NCBI GenBank assembly: GCA_015478775.1
Contig: JADMKP010000007.1
Coordinates: 496,001 to 560,000 of the forward strand
Origin: Fermentimonas sp.
GTDB lineage: Bacteria; Bacteroidota; Bacteroidia; Bacteroidales; Dysgonomonadaceae
Direction of reading: 5' to 3'
DNA length: 64,000 bases
Shown one piece after another: positions 35,793 through 45,472 of the stretch (position 1 is the stretch's first letter; the number at the start of each line of letters is the position of its first letter). The notes below the pieces were generated by a model that was given only the letters and a program-made list of their open reading frames with translations, ran no database searches and was not told where the DNA came from. The translations under genes and the position numbers were made by a program.

Positions 35793-36548
35793 ATGGATAA
35801 TTCTATTAAAGACAAAATTACATATATCACAGGAGGAGCCAAAGGGCTTGGGAGAGCTATGGTTACACTATTTTGTAAAAATGGTGCAGACGTAACGTTT
35901 TGTGATATAAATGGAGATGAAAGTAAAAAACTCTGCCATAAGCTCTCATCATATAAATGTAATTTCCATGAAGTAGATGTTTCAGATGCAATAGCATTGG
36001 AGCAATCTATTAAAAAAGTGATAGAAGAAAAAGGTAATATAGACGTTATTATCAATAATGTTGGTGTTAGTCTTTTCAATTCGATACTTGATACATCTGT
36101 AGAAGAATTTGATAAAGTGCTGGATGTAAATCTGCGACCTGTATTTATTACTGCCCGAACATTGGCCAAACATAGAGAAGCAAATTCTTACTTAAATATC
36201 TATGGACGAATAATAAATATTTCATCTACCCGTTATTTAATGAGCGAGCCCGACTCTGAATCTTATGCTGCCTCCAAAGGTGCCATTAATTCTCTTACAC
36301 ATGCTTTAGCACTATCACTGAGCAAATACAAAATTACTGTGAATTCTATCAGCCCAGGTTGGATAGAGACTGGAAGTTATGATTTACTTAATTCCCAGGA
36401 TCACAGTCAGCACCCATCAGGAAGAGTAGGTAAGCCCGATGATATTGCTCGCACTTGTTTGTTCTTGTGCCATCCAGATAATGATTTTATAAATGGACAA
36501 AATATTGTAGTTGATGGTGGTATGACTAAGAAAATGATATATAAGTAA
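35793..36548 (+). CDS. Short-chain dehydrogenase/reductase (SDR) family oxidoreductase
   Basis: An NAD(P)-dependent oxidoreductase of unknown substrate. In 251 residues it shows the cofactor loop TGGAKGLGRAM (TGxxxGxG, about 11-21), NNVG (about 86) and the catalytic Ser in INISSTRY (about 143). The catalytic Tyr/Lys pair is in SYAASKGAINSLTHALAL (about 158-175), followed by SPGWIETG. Acidic residues after strand 2 (DINGDESKK) favour NAD over NADP. It lies 16 bases after rhlE and is convergent with recQ. Confidence 0.9.
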   Translation: MDNSIKDKITYITGGAKGLGRAMVTLFCKNGADVTFCDINGDESKKLCHKLSSYKCNFHEVDVSDAIALEQSIKKVIEEKGNIDVIINNVGVSLFNSILDTSVEEFDKVLDVNLRPVFITARTLAKHREANSYLNIYGRIINISSTRYLMSEPDSESYAASKGAINSLTHALALSLSKYKITVNSISPGWIETGSYDLLNSQDHSQHPSGRVGKPDDIARTCLFLCHPDNDFINGQNIVVDGGMTKKMIYK

Positions 36549-36569
36549 AACATTAAAAGTGAGTTAAAA

Positions 36570-38477
36570 CTAGATGCTAACTCGATCGTCTTCTAAAGTA
36601 AACTCTCCCATATCAATTTTAAAACGAATCACTTTAATTACTTTTTCACTTCTGTCATCTGTATGCAGACCTTCATTAAAATTATCTACCAATTCATTTA
36701 TGCGATATGATTCTTTTGTTTTAAAGAGATAAGTTAATTTTTCCTCTATTTCTTTAAATTCATAGTTTGTGAGTCCTGTTTCATTTTTCTTCAAACATAC
36801 ATCACAACAACCGCAATCTTTTGCATCAGACTCTCCAAAATAGATAAGCAAAATTCGACTCCTACAAATATCTTGTCTCTCTACATAATCTATCATTGAG
36901 TAAATACGATGCTCGAACCGCTTTTTTCTCTCTTCATAGACTATGCGAGGGATAGAAACAAAATGATTTTCTTCTCGTGAGGATGTAAATATAATAAAAG
37001 GTGTTTTTTTCGCCGGTATATAATTAATATATCGAAGTCTCGAAAGTGTAACAAGCATCTCGTATACCTCTTGTTTAGTCTTTCCTATTCTGGTGGCAAG
37101 CATCGATTCATCTATATATACATCATCCGCAAACACTCCTGTATAGCTTCTTAAGATAGTATGAATCAATGTATCAATATCTTTATCAAATTTGAGTGAG
37201 TATAGTTCATCTCGGTAAATTTGAAAACGTAAACGAGAGCGTGAGTCGATTTCTTCTGTGTATTCTATGTATCCAGCAAGTTCTAATATTTTTAACGCAT
37301 GGTGTGTTTGTATTTGTGTGAATTTAAAACTGTTGCAAAAATCAGGTAATGCAAAGTCGAATACTCTACCAAAACCTGAACCAACAGCTACTTGAAAGTA
37401 ATTACCCAATGCTTCATACACTCGTTTTATAAAATCTCTTTTTGGAAATGAATCAGAAATCCTCTTCTTAAGTTTTGCACTATCGGCTTTGGTATAAAGT
37501 ATAATAGAATATGAGGTTAAACCATCTCTGCCTGCCCTACCTGCTTCCTGAAAATACTCTTCTGGCGAATTGGGAAGATCCAGATGTATTACGGTGCGGA
37601 CATCGGGCTTGTCTATACCCATTCCAAAAGCATTTGTAGAAACAATTACTCGGCATTCATTTGTCTTCCATGAATTCTGCTTTAAAATTTTTTCAGTGTG
37701 TGAAAGACCCGCATGAAAAAAGTCTGCAGATATGCCTTCTTTTTGAAGTGCAACTGCAACTTCTTTAGTATACCTTCTACTTCTAACATATACTATACTG
37801 GTTCCGGGAACTGATTTAAGGATATGCAATAATTCGCCTACTTTATTTTGTGACGTGCGTACTACATATGAAAGATTGCTTCTAGAGAAACCAGTTCTGA
37901 AAACATTCTTTTTCTTAAAATGCAACTTTTCCTGAATATCTTCAACTACATCTTTAGTGGCAGTTGCTGTAAGAGCCAAAACTGGAACACCTTCTAAAAC
38001 AGCTCTTATATCTGCTATCTTTAAGTAGGAGGGTCGAAAATCATATCCCCATTGAGAGATACAATGCGATTCATCTACTACCAACAGACATACATTCATT
38101 GCCTGTAGCTTTGCAAGAAAAATGTCTGATGATAACCTTTCGGGAGAAACGTAAAGAAATTTATAGTCCCCGAATATGCAATTTTCGAGGGTAGTAATAA
38201 TCTCATTGCGCGACATACCTGAGTAGACAGCAGCAGCCTTAATACCTCTTTCTCTTAGATTATCTACCTGATCTTTCATCAGGGCAATAAGAGGTGTAAC
38301 CACAAGACATATGCCTTCCATTGCCATTACAGGCACCTGAAATGTAATCGACTTACCGCCACCTGTTGGCATTAAGCCAAGTGTGTCGTTCCTTTCCCAG
38401 ACAGATTGAATTATTTCTTCTTGTATAGATCTAAAAGAAGTATATCCCCAATACTGACTAAGTATATCATGAAACAT
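36570..38477 (-). CDS. recQ: RecQ-family ATP-dependent DNA helicase, short form without HRDC
   Basis: A 3'-5' DNA helicase for recombination and fork repair. The 635-residue protein has ending-aromatic motif 0 (YWGYTSFRSIQEEII), Walker A MPTGGGKSITFQVP (about 37-50), DESHCISQWGYDFR (about 134-147) and QEAGRAGRDG. The RecQ-C zinc cysteines lie in CRSRILLIYFGES and CGCCDVC (about 543-565). A winged-helix region precedes the zinc cysteines' C-terminal end, but no HRDC domain follows; it ends at DDRVSI. Its start overlaps the recJ stop by one base (TAATG), so the two are translationally coupled. Confidence 0.92.
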   Translation of the reverse strand: MFHDILSQYWGYTSFRSIQEEIIQSVWERNDTLGLMPTGGGKSITFQVPVMAMEGICLVVTPLIALMKDQVDNLRERGIKAAAVYSGMSRNEIITTLENCIFGDYKFLYVSPERLSSDIFLAKLQAMNVCLLVVDESHCISQWGYDFRPSYLKIADIRAVLEGVPVLALTATATKDVVEDIQEKLHFKKKNVFRTGFSRSNLSYVVRTSQNKVGELLHILKSVPGTSIVYVRSRRYTKEVAVALQKEGISADFFHAGLSHTEKILKQNSWKTNECRVIVSTNAFGMGIDKPDVRTVIHLDLPNSPEEYFQEAGRAGRDGLTSYSIILYTKADSAKLKKRISDSFPKRDFIKRVYEALGNYFQVAVGSGFGRVFDFALPDFCNSFKFTQIQTHHALKILELAGYIEYTEEIDSRSRLRFQIYRDELYSLKFDKDIDTLIHTILRSYTGVFADDVYIDESMLATRIGKTKQEVYEMLVTLSRLRYINYIPAKKTPFIIFTSSREENHFVSIPRIVYEERKKRFEHRIYSMIDYVERQDICRSRILLIYFGESDAKDCGCCDVCLKKNETGLTNYEFKEIEEKLTYLFKTKESYRINELVDNFNEGLHTDDRSEKVIKVIRFKIDMGEFTLEDDRVSI

Positions 38478-40192
38478 TATACCCTTATATCTTTTACCAT
38501 TAATTGAGTGAAGGACCTGTTGCCATGCGTGTTTTCTTCAATTGTATAACAAATATCTACCGGAAAACCATCTTTTATACGTTTAAAGCTATCATGTTGT
38601 GCAAAAGCAATGCCAGGCATAAAAGTATTTGTTGACTGATCAACAATTTCGAGCTTTATATGTCGTTGCGATTTTCCTACCAATCTACTGCTACCTGTAT
38701 CAAATACACCTCTTGTTAAGAAAACAGGATTCTCATTCTCAGGTCCAAATGGGTTAAACAAATCTAAACTTTCAATCAGTTGAGGAGTAATTTGCGAAAA
38801 TGTTATCTCAGCATCTACTGTTATTTGTGGTGACATCATCTTTGGTTCCATCCCATCAAATGAAAGGGTGTTAAACCTTTCTCTGAACATAGGGAGATTC
38901 TCTTCACGCAAAGTAAGCCCTGCAGCATAAGTATGTCCTCCAAAATTCTCAAGAATATCTCTACAAGATTCAATTGCCTTATAAACATCAAACCCTGGTA
39001 CAGATCGGGCAGACCCAGAGATCATATCGTTAGATTTAGTGAGAACGATTGCAGGTCGATAATATTTCTCACTTAATCTGGATGCAACAATACCGACTAT
39101 GCCTTTATGCCAGTTTTCGTTATAAAGAACAATGCTTGTTTGAGTCTCTATATCAATATTATTATCGATATAATCAATAGCTTCGTCTGTGATTTTTTTA
39201 TCCAATTCGCGACGATCGAGATTATACTGATCTATGTTAAGACTTTTCTCTCTTGCAGAAGTCATGTCATTTGCAAGCATAAGATCAACGGCTTCTTTAC
39301 CATTCATCATCCTTCCCGAGGCATTTATTCGCGGTCCGATTTTAAATACAATATCGTTTATGGTAATATGCTTTCTTTGCAATCCGCATACCTCAATTAT
39401 GCCACGCAATCCAAAGCTAGGATTAGAGTTGAGCTGTTTAAGGCCAAAATGTGTCATTATCCTATTTTCACCAGTGATAGGAACTATATCTGCAGCCACG
39501 CTTACTGCAACTAAATCGAGTAATGGTTCTATCTCAGAAAGGGCATAACCGTTTCGTTGTGAAAATGCTTGTACCAATTTGAAACCAACACCACATCCCG
39601 ATAATTCATCGTAAGGATAAATTGAGTCTGTGCGCTTAGCATCAACTACAGCAATAGCATCAGGAAGTTTACTATCTGGCACATGATGATCTGCAATAAT
39701 AAAATCTATTCCCTTCTCTTTTGCGTATTGCACTTTGCTTAAGGCTTTTATGCCACAATCGAGAGAGATAATGAGCTTTACACCCGTTTTCACGGCATAA
39801 TCGATTCCCTGAATCGAAATACCATACCCTTCGTCGTACCGATCCGGAATATAATAATCTAAATTACTAGTTATTCCACGAAAAAATTTATAAACCAAGG
39901 CAACCGCTGTTGTGCCATCTACGTCATAATCGCCATAAATAAGTATTCTCTCTTTATTGCCCAGAGCTTTCTCAATTCTTTTTACTGCCTTATCCATATC
40001 AGGTAGTAAAAAAGGATCGTGTAAATCATCGAGGCTTGGATATAGGTATTTCATTACCTCTTCCTTTGAGTCGAACCCTTTATTTACAAGCAGCTCTGCA
40101 ATTATGGGTAGTAAGTTTAATTCTTTCGCTAATTCATCTTTTTTATTCTTTTGGTAATCTGATAGGGTTGAATAATTCCATCTGTAAGTCAT
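38477..40192 (-). CDS. recJ: Single-stranded-DNA-specific exonuclease RecJ
   Basis: A 5'-3' single-strand DNA exonuclease of the DHH phosphoesterase family, partner of RecQ in resection. In 571 residues it shows YGDYDVDGTTAVALVY (about 82-97), the DHH motif in IIADHHVPD (about 160) and SLDCGIKAL. The DHHA1-type GGHTYAAGLTL (about 419) and a C-terminal OB-like region containing NPFGPENENPVF also fit. Length and order are typical. It is the upstream member of the recJ-recQ pair. Confidence 0.95.
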   Translation of the reverse strand: MTYRWNYSTLSDYQKNKKDELAKELNLLPIIAELLVNKGFDSKEEVMKYLYPSLDDLHDPFLLPDMDKAVKRIEKALGNKERILIYGDYDVDGTTAVALVYKFFRGITSNLDYYIPDRYDEGYGISIQGIDYAVKTGVKLIISLDCGIKALSKVQYAKEKGIDFIIADHHVPDSKLPDAIAVVDAKRTDSIYPYDELSGCGVGFKLVQAFSQRNGYALSEIEPLLDLVAVSVAADIVPITGENRIMTHFGLKQLNSNPSFGLRGIIEVCGLQRKHITINDIVFKIGPRINASGRMMNGKEAVDLMLANDMTSAREKSLNIDQYNLDRRELDKKITDEAIDYIDNNIDIETQTSIVLYNENWHKGIVGIVASRLSEKYYRPAIVLTKSNDMISGSARSVPGFDVYKAIESCRDILENFGGHTYAAGLTLREENLPMFRERFNTLSFDGMEPKMMSPQITVDAEITFSQITPQLIESLDLFNPFGPENENPVFLTRGVFDTGSSRLVGKSQRHIKLEIVDQSTNTFMPGIAFAQHDSFKRIKDGFPVDICYTIEENTHGNRSFTQLMVKDIRV

Positions 40193-40208
40193 TTATATAT
40201 ATCATTTT

Positions 40209-40292
40209 TCATTTCTCTTTTGTATGCCCGAACTCTCTTCGGGTTGCGTAAGCCGCAGCAATCTTAGTAATAGCCCATAAAATTTGAATCAT
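40209..40292 (-). CDS. Candidate 27-residue peptide upstream of recJ
   Basis: An ATG at 40292 opens MIQILWAITKIAAAYATRREFGHTKEK, ending 16 bases before recJ. It has a hydrophobic half followed by a basic polar tail. The same DNA contains a 6-bp hairpin (CCCGAA at 40227-40232 with TTCGGG at 40238-40243). I do not recognise a family, and the ORF is short enough to occur by chance. It could equally be untranslated recJ leader. Confidence 0.25.
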   Translation of the reverse strand: MIQILWAITKIAAAYATRREFGHTKEK

Positions 40293-40439
40293 TCCGATTT
40301 CATTTGAACTATTCTTGAGACGTAAAGATACTATTATTTTTTTTGATACTCTTGATTTGATTATAATAAAAACAAATTGATGATATCCAATTCTTTCATC
40401 AGGTAGATGGTTGGTTTTCAACTTTTCAATAGAATTGAT

Positions 40440-40447
40440 TACCTTTG
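40440..40447 (+). promoter_or_regulatory. Probable -7 promoter element for mnmA
   Basis: TACCTTTG matches TANNTTTG and ends 21 bases before the mnmA ATG. This makes the upstream TTG at 40445 part of the promoter, not a start codon. A TTG at ideal -33 spacing is absent. Confidence 0.55.
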
Positions 40448-40468
40448 CACCTCAAAATCAACGATAGA

Positions 40469-41533
40469 ATGGAAATTGCAGCGTTAGTGTCAGGTGGAGT
40501 AGATAGTTCGGTTGTAGTACATCAACTTAAAGAGATGGGTTACGATCCTACCATTTATTATATTAAAATTGGGATGGAAGACAAAGATGGATATATAGAT
40601 TGTCCATCAGAAGAGGATATCGAGATTGTGACTTATATAGCAAAAAAATATGGCTGCCGTTTTGAGATTGTTTCTTTGCACGAAGAATATTGGGAAACTG
40701 TGGTTAAATATACAATAGATTCTGTTAAAAGGGGTTTAACGCCTAATCCTGATATGATGTGTAACAAATTAATCAAATTTGGTGTATTTGAACAAAAATG
40801 GGGGCATAATTTTGACAAGATTGCTACCGGTCACTATGCTAGCATCACTCATCATGATGGTCTTGAATGGCTTTCTACTGCAAAAGATCCTGTAAAAGAT
40901 CAGACTTATTTTTTGGGTCAGATAAGCTACCTTCAGGCTTCTAAATTAATGCTTCCAATTGGAAATTTACTAAAATCTGAAGTGCGTGAAATTGCCTTAA
41001 AACAGAACTTACCTTCAGCAAAAAGGAGAGATAGTCAAGGTATATGCTTCTTGGGAAAAGTAAACTACAATGATTTTATCGAGAGATATTTAGGTAGGAA
41101 AGAAGGCTTAATTGTAGAGTTGGAAACGGGCAATATCCTAGGCAAACATCAGGGCTACTGGTTTCACACCATTGGCCAGAGAAAAGGGTTAGGGTTGAGT
41201 GGTGGGCCATGGTTTGTTATAAAGAAAGACATAAATAGAAATATAATTTATGTATCTAAAGGCTACGACACTAAACATCAATATGGTGATATCATTAATT
41301 TAAAAGGTTTTGAATTTATAACAAAAGATATATGGGGTGATTTTGAAGACAGTAAAGATATAACATTCAAAATAAGACACACTCCTGAATTTACTAAAGG
41401 TTTTATTACCAAAACAGGTGATATGTACACTATTCAATCAAAAGAGCCTGTGCAGGGCATAGCAGCTGGTCAGTTTGGAGTCATTTATGATAATGATGCC
41501 AATTTATGCTTAGGCAGCGGCATGATAATATAA
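40469..41533 (+). CDS. mnmA: tRNA-specific 2-thiouridylase
   Basis: MnmA makes 2-thiouridine at wobble position 34 of tRNA-Lys, -Glu and -Gln, taking sulfur from a persulfide relay. The start at 40469 gives [17 protein letters not shown], with the PP-loop SGGVDSS at 8-14. The two catalytic cysteines are in [12 protein letters not shown] (about 95) and GICFLGK (about 190), and ATGHYA follows the first. The product is about 354 residues, normal for the family. It is followed by a small barrel gene (36 bases) and hflX, apparently one transcript. Confidence 0.95.
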   Translation: MEIAALVSGGVDSSVVVHQLKEMGYDPTIYYIKIGMEDKDGYIDCPSEEDIEIVTYIAKKYGCRFEIVSLHEEYWETVVKYTIDSVKRGLTPNPDMMCNKLIKFGVFEQKWGHNFDKIATGHYASITHHDGLEWLSTAKDPVKDQTYFLGQISYLQASKLMLPIGNLLKSEVREIALKQNLPSAKRRDSQGICFLGKVNYNDFIERYLGRKEGLIVELETGNILGKHQGYWFHTIGQRKGLGLSGGPWFVIKKDINRNIIYVSKGYDTKHQYGDIINLKGFEFITKDIWGDFEDSKDITFKIRHTPEFTKGFITKTGDMYTIQSKEPVQGIAAGQFGVIYDNDANLCLGSGMII

Positions 41534-41569
41534 AGAATTATCATAAATTTGCTATCTAATAGAACTTGA

Positions 41570-42073
41570 ATGAACAAAACAGTTGTACTATTAATTATAT
41601 TTTTAACGTTCTCAATACCCAAAATTATAGCTCAGTTTGAAGGTACTATGGGAATAGGATTTCAAACCGGATATGCTACAGAAATAAATAGCCTTGGTGC
41701 GGGTATGCATATTCATTATTACAGAACGAATAATATTAGAATAGCTCCTTCGTTCACCTATTTTATTGAACGAAAAGGTGAAAATATGTGGATGATAGAT
41801 GCAGATGCGCATTATATTATTCCTGTTTCATTTACAGCTTCACTATATCCAATTGCAGGGATACATTATTCGAAATGGAATTTTGACTCAATTAATGATA
41901 GTGCAGCTAGTGTGTCGGAATATAAAGTAAAGCATCGACCTGGTGCAAATTTAGGTCTTGGCTTTCAACATGACATAGGATACAGAGTGAGAGCTAATTT
42001 CGAATTGAAATATCAGTTTTTAAAAGACTATTCACAAGTTGTCTTTATGGCGGGTTTTGGTTTTTGGTTCTGA
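41570..42073 (+). CDS. Small outer-membrane beta-barrel protein
   Basis: A 167-residue exported protein with a signal peptide (hydrophobic 5-20, cleavage near IIA-QF). The mature sequence of about eight strand-like segments ends in aromatic FGFWF, the classical barrel terminus. Motifs such as GIGFQTGYATEINSLGAGMHIHYY and PGANLGLGFQHDIG suit an OmpX/OmpA-like small barrel. It sits between mnmA and hflX on the same strand; no functional link with RNA modification is evident. Confidence 0.8.
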   Translation: MNKTVVLLIIFLTFSIPKIIAQFEGTMGIGFQTGYATEINSLGAGMHIHYYRTNNIRIAPSFTYFIERKGENMWMIDADAHYIIPVSFTASLYPIAGIHYSKWNFDSINDSAASVSEYKVKHRPGANLGLGFQHDIGYRVRANFELKYQFLKDYSQVVFMAGFGFWF

Positions 42074-42100
42074 TTCCACCAGATAAATTATAGAATATAT

Positions 42101-43324
42101 ATGAAAGACTTTATAACACAAGAGATAAAAAACGAAAACGCTGTTATGGTGGGACTTATCACATCAGAACAGAATGAAGAAAAGGTTACAGAATACCTCG
42201 ATGAGCTTGCTTTTCTTGCTGAAACAGCGGGGCTTATTCCTACTAAGCGTTATACGCAGCGACTTGATTCGCCAAATACAGCCACTTTTGTTGGTAAAGG
42301 AAAACTGGAGGAAATTGATGCATACATTAATGATGAGGAAAACGAAGTAGGTGTAGTAATCTTTGATGATGAATTATCGGCTAGGCAACTGCGCAATATA
42401 GAGAAAGTGCTCAAGATAAGAATAATGGACAGAACAAGCCTTATTCTTGATATTTTTGCAATGAGAGCACAAACAGCTCATGCCAAAGTGCAGGTTGAAT
42501 TGGCACAATATGAGTATCTGTTGCCAAGGCTAACTAGAATGTGGACCCACCTTGAGAGACAAAGAGGTGGTGGTGGAACAATCATGAGGGGTCCTGGTGA
42601 AACACAACTGGAGACCGACCGCCGTATTATTCTTGATAAGATTTCAAGATTAAAACAGCAATTGAAAGATATTGATAAACAAAAAACTGTTCAAAGAAAG
42701 AACAGAGGTAAACTTGTGCGTGTGGCACTTGTGGGCTATACAAATGTTGGTAAATCAACTTTAATGACTCTACTAAGCAAGAGCGAGGTGTTTGCTGAGA
42801 ATAAGCTGTTTGCAACACTTGACACTACAGTAAGAAAGGTAACAATATCAAATCTTCCCTTCTTGCTAACAGATACTGTTGGATTTATAAGGAAGCTTCC
42901 CACTCACTTGATTGAGTCTTTTAAATCGACTTTAGATGAAGTACGTGAGGCTGATATACTCTTGCATGTTGTAGATATCTCCCATCCTGCTTTTGAGGAG
43001 CAAATTGCTGTGGTAGAGAAAACACTTTTTGAAATTGATGATACAGAAAAGCCTACAATTCTAGTATTTAATAAAATTGATGCTTTTAACTATACGGCTA
43101 AAGATGAAGATGACTTAACCCCAAAGAAAAGAGAGAACTACACCTTAGAGGAGTTGAAGCAAACCTGGATTAGCAAAATGAAAGAAAATTGCATATTCAT
43201 CTCTGCAATAGAAAAAGATAATATAGAAGCACTAAAAGATTTGATCTATGAAAAGGTAAAGGATATACACGTTACAAGATTTCCTTATAACGATTTCCTC
43301 TATCACAATTATGATGAAGATTAA
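42101..43324 (+). CDS. hflX: Ribosome-associated GTPase HflX
   Basis: HflX splits stalled 70S ribosomes, notably after stress. The 407-residue protein has the N-terminal HflX domain with SPNTATFVGKGKLEEI (about 51-66) and the Gly-rich linker RQRGGGGTIMRGPGETQLETDRR (about 151-173). The GTPase motifs are G1 GYTNVGKSTLM (about 212), G3 DTVGF and G4 NKID. A coiled segment lies before G1. The stop overlaps the stop of the convergent aspartate kinase gene by four bases. Confidence 0.95.
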   Translation: MKDFITQEIKNENAVMVGLITSEQNEEKVTEYLDELAFLAETAGLIPTKRYTQRLDSPNTATFVGKGKLEEIDAYINDEENEVGVVIFDDELSARQLRNIEKVLKIRIMDRTSLILDIFAMRAQTAHAKVQVELAQYEYLLPRLTRMWTHLERQRGGGGTIMRGPGETQLETDRRIILDKISRLKQQLKDIDKQKTVQRKNRGKLVRVALVGYTNVGKSTLMTLLSKSEVFAENKLFATLDTTVRKVTISNLPFLLTDTVGFIRKLPTHLIESFKSTLDEVREADILLHVVDISHPAFEEQIAVVEKTLFEIDDTEKPTILVFNKIDAFNYTAKDEDDLTPKKRENYTLEELKQTWISKMKENCIFISAIEKDNIEALKDLIYEKVKDIHVTRFPYNDFLYHNYDED

Positions 43325-44700
43325 TTACATAAAGCATCGTTAAGTGCAATTATTGCCTCTTCGTATTGCTCACGTTTAATAACAAACTGCATATTTACCT
43401 GCATCAACGATTGAGCAAAACTTTCGATATTTATGCACCTTTCATATAAAGCTTTAGATGCTTTGTACAAGAATCCTGGGAGTGCAATATTTGTGCCCAT
43501 TACACAAATAATAGCCATAGGCTTTGCAGATACCTGGTAGAAAACATCACTGATTACACTTATCAGTTCTTTACTTTTATCATTATCCCAAACCACCATG
43601 GTTATAGAGTTTGCATTGGTGGATTTTAAGATATAACTAACGCCATAATTAACGAAATAACTCATTATTCTTCCGTCGAATCCAACCTCACCAACCATCA
43701 TTGGGTCATGAACCTCAATTGCTATTACTTTTCTCGATCCTGAAACAATTTCCACCCGGGGTTCAGGCGATATATAATTTGCAGAAATGATTGTTCCGGG
43801 ATGGTCGGGTTCGAATGTGTTTTTAATTCTTATATCAATTCCCGCCAACTCCAGTGGTTTAGCAGCTTTAGGGTGAATAGCCTCCATGCCAATATCTGCT
43901 AACTGATCGGCTATTATATAATTGGTATGACCAACAGGTATACTATTTTCAACTCCTACAATTTTCGGATCGGCACTTGACAGATGATATTCTTTATGGA
44001 TAACAGCCTCATCAGCTTTAACTTCAACAGCAATTTTACTGAATGTAACTTCACTATAACCACGGTCGAAAGCTCTCATAATGCCTTCTGTACCTTTTGT
44101 ATATCCTGTTACAATACATAAAACAGAACTGAAGTCAATCCCTTTAAATTCCCTGTGTATACGCTCATCAATTGTAAGTGGCTCATTATCATTAAAACCA
44201 CATAAATCTATGAAACGAGCATTTATGCCATTATTATTCAGTATATTCACTGAATTCCAACCAGAATGGGCTTCTCCTATAGATGCAAGTATCTCACGTG
44301 CTGCCAGGTGTATGTCGGTACGATTTACATAACCCGAAGCCAATACCTTACCAAGGCTATATAACAAGGTCTTGGCCTGGTCTACTCGAAAGCGAATAAA
44401 ATCACGAGCTTCTTTAAGATCGAGACCATAATCAGCAAATCCATCATTAATTAAAAGCAAACGCTGACAGAATGAGTCAAGTGCGCTACTATAGTCCTCA
44501 CCATCCAGAAATCTATTATAAATACCCGGCTCTCCTGTTTTTTTATGCTCAAGAAGCCAGTTAGTTACATTATTATAAGCTGATACCACAAAAATACGGT
44601 TATATAAATCGTCACCTTTACGATTACCCTTGATAATATTTTGTAATACATCTTGGAACTGAGACATGGAGGTGCCTCCTATTTTTTCTACTGTAAGCAT
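43321..44700 (-). CDS. Aspartate kinase
   Basis: Phosphorylates aspartate, the first step to lysine, threonine and methionine. The 459-residue protein begins MLTVEKIGGTSM, the KxGGTS nucleotide-binding motif, and has FSKIAVEVKADEAVIHKEYHLSSADPKIVG (about 220-250) for the aspartate/ATP site. Two C-terminal ACT-like regulatory segments follow (about 320-390 and 395-459), suggesting feedback control. It is monofunctional: there is no homoserine dehydrogenase or other fused domain. It does not sit in an amino acid operon here. I leave the symbol blank because isozyme type is unclear. Confidence 0.87.
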   Translation of the reverse strand: MLTVEKIGGTSMSQFQDVLQNIIKGNRKGDDLYNRIFVVSAYNNVTNWLLEHKKTGEPGIYNRFLDGEDYSSALDSFCQRLLLINDGFADYGLDLKEARDFIRFRVDQAKTLLYSLGKVLASGYVNRTDIHLAAREILASIGEAHSGWNSVNILNNNGINARFIDLCGFNDNEPLTIDERIHREFKGIDFSSVLCIVTGYTKGTEGIMRAFDRGYSEVTFSKIAVEVKADEAVIHKEYHLSSADPKIVGVENSIPVGHTNYIIADQLADIGMEAIHPKAAKPLELAGIDIRIKNTFEPDHPGTIISANYISPEPRVEIVSGSRKVIAIEVHDPMMVGEVGFDGRIMSYFVNYGVSYILKSTNANSITMVVWDNDKSKELISVISDVFYQVSAKPMAIICVMGTNIALPGFLYKASKALYERCINIESFAQSLMQVNMQFVIKREQYEEAIIALNDALCN

Positions 44701-44800
44701 TATTTTATAATTATAATTTAAAAATAATTCTATATCTTTTTACTTAATTGAATAAACACAAGTCTAGTATTGGTGTAAAGAACTTTATGAGTAATGAAAT

Positions 44801-45376
44801 TTAAAACTCTTTTAGCTCCTTGTATAGCTTAAAAACAGGCAGACCCATTACATTATAGTACGATCCTACAATTCTTTCCACTGCCATATAACCTATCCAC
44901 TCTTGTACACCATAAGCCCCGGCTTTATCAAATGGTTTGTATTTAGAAACATAATAACCTATTTCTGTATCAGTCAACTGACCAAATGTAACTAGTGATG
45001 TATCAGAAAAGCACATTTGCTTTTTTGTTGAAGTAAGACAAACAGCGGTTATCACTTTATGAGTTTTGCCGGAAAGACTTCTTAGCATTAATGCCGACTC
45101 CTCTTCACAGGCAGGTTTACCCAGAATCATATTCTCCAGCAAAACAACCGTATCTGAAGTAATAAGCAATTCCTCATCGTCTAATTGTTGCAAATAAGCA
45201 GAAGCTTTTTTCTTTGCGAGATAGGCAGCCACATCCTCAAGCGGATGAGTGTTGGGATACGATTCATCAATATCTGGATTAACTCTTGTTTCGTATTCAA
45301 TATCAAGTCCCGAAAGCAACTCTTTACGTCTCGGAGAATTAGATGCTAATATTATTTTGTAACCGTTCAGTTTCAT
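44801..45376 (-). CDS. maf: Maf-family nucleoside triphosphate pyrophosphatase
   Basis: A house-cleaning enzyme that removes dTTP/UTP and modified pyrimidine nucleotides. In 191 residues it shows ILASNSPRRKELLSGL (9-24, with the SxRR substrate motif), PDIDESYP, SDTVVLLENMILGKP (about 69-83) and GAYGVQEW with FDKAGAYG. Motifs are those of the YhdE/dTTPase type. It is divergent from comB; the shared 96-base region carries one -7 box for each direction. Confidence 0.94.
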   Translation of the reverse strand: MKLNGYKIILASNSPRRKELLSGLDIEYETRVNPDIDESYPNTHPLEDVAAYLAKKKASAYLQQLDDEELLITSDTVVLLENMILGKPACEEESALMLRSLSGKTHKVITAVCLTSTKKQMCFSDTSLVTFGQLTDTEIGYYVSKYKPFDKAGAYGVQEWIGYMAVERIVGSYYNVMGLPVFKLYKELKEF

Positions 45377-45421
45377 TTAATCTTAATATTCCCTCCACTC
45401 TAAACCAGGGCATAGGATTTG

Positions 45422-45458
45422 CAAAGATAAACATTTATCAAATTAAATTGTATTTTTG
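45422..45458. promoter_or_regulatory. Divergent -7 boxes for maf and comB
   Basis: CAAAGATA at 45422-45429 reads TATCTTTG on the minus strand for maf. TATTTTTG at 45451-45458 serves comB on the plus strand, 15 bases before its ATG. Neither has a well-spaced TTG. Confidence 0.45.
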
Positions 45459-45472
45459 TATAAAAAGAGCTT

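Noticed and set aside
36561-36583. GAGTTA/TAACTC inverted repeat at the SDR-recQ junction
   Set aside because: The stem is only 6 bp with an 11-base loop and no T run; expected by chance in this composition.
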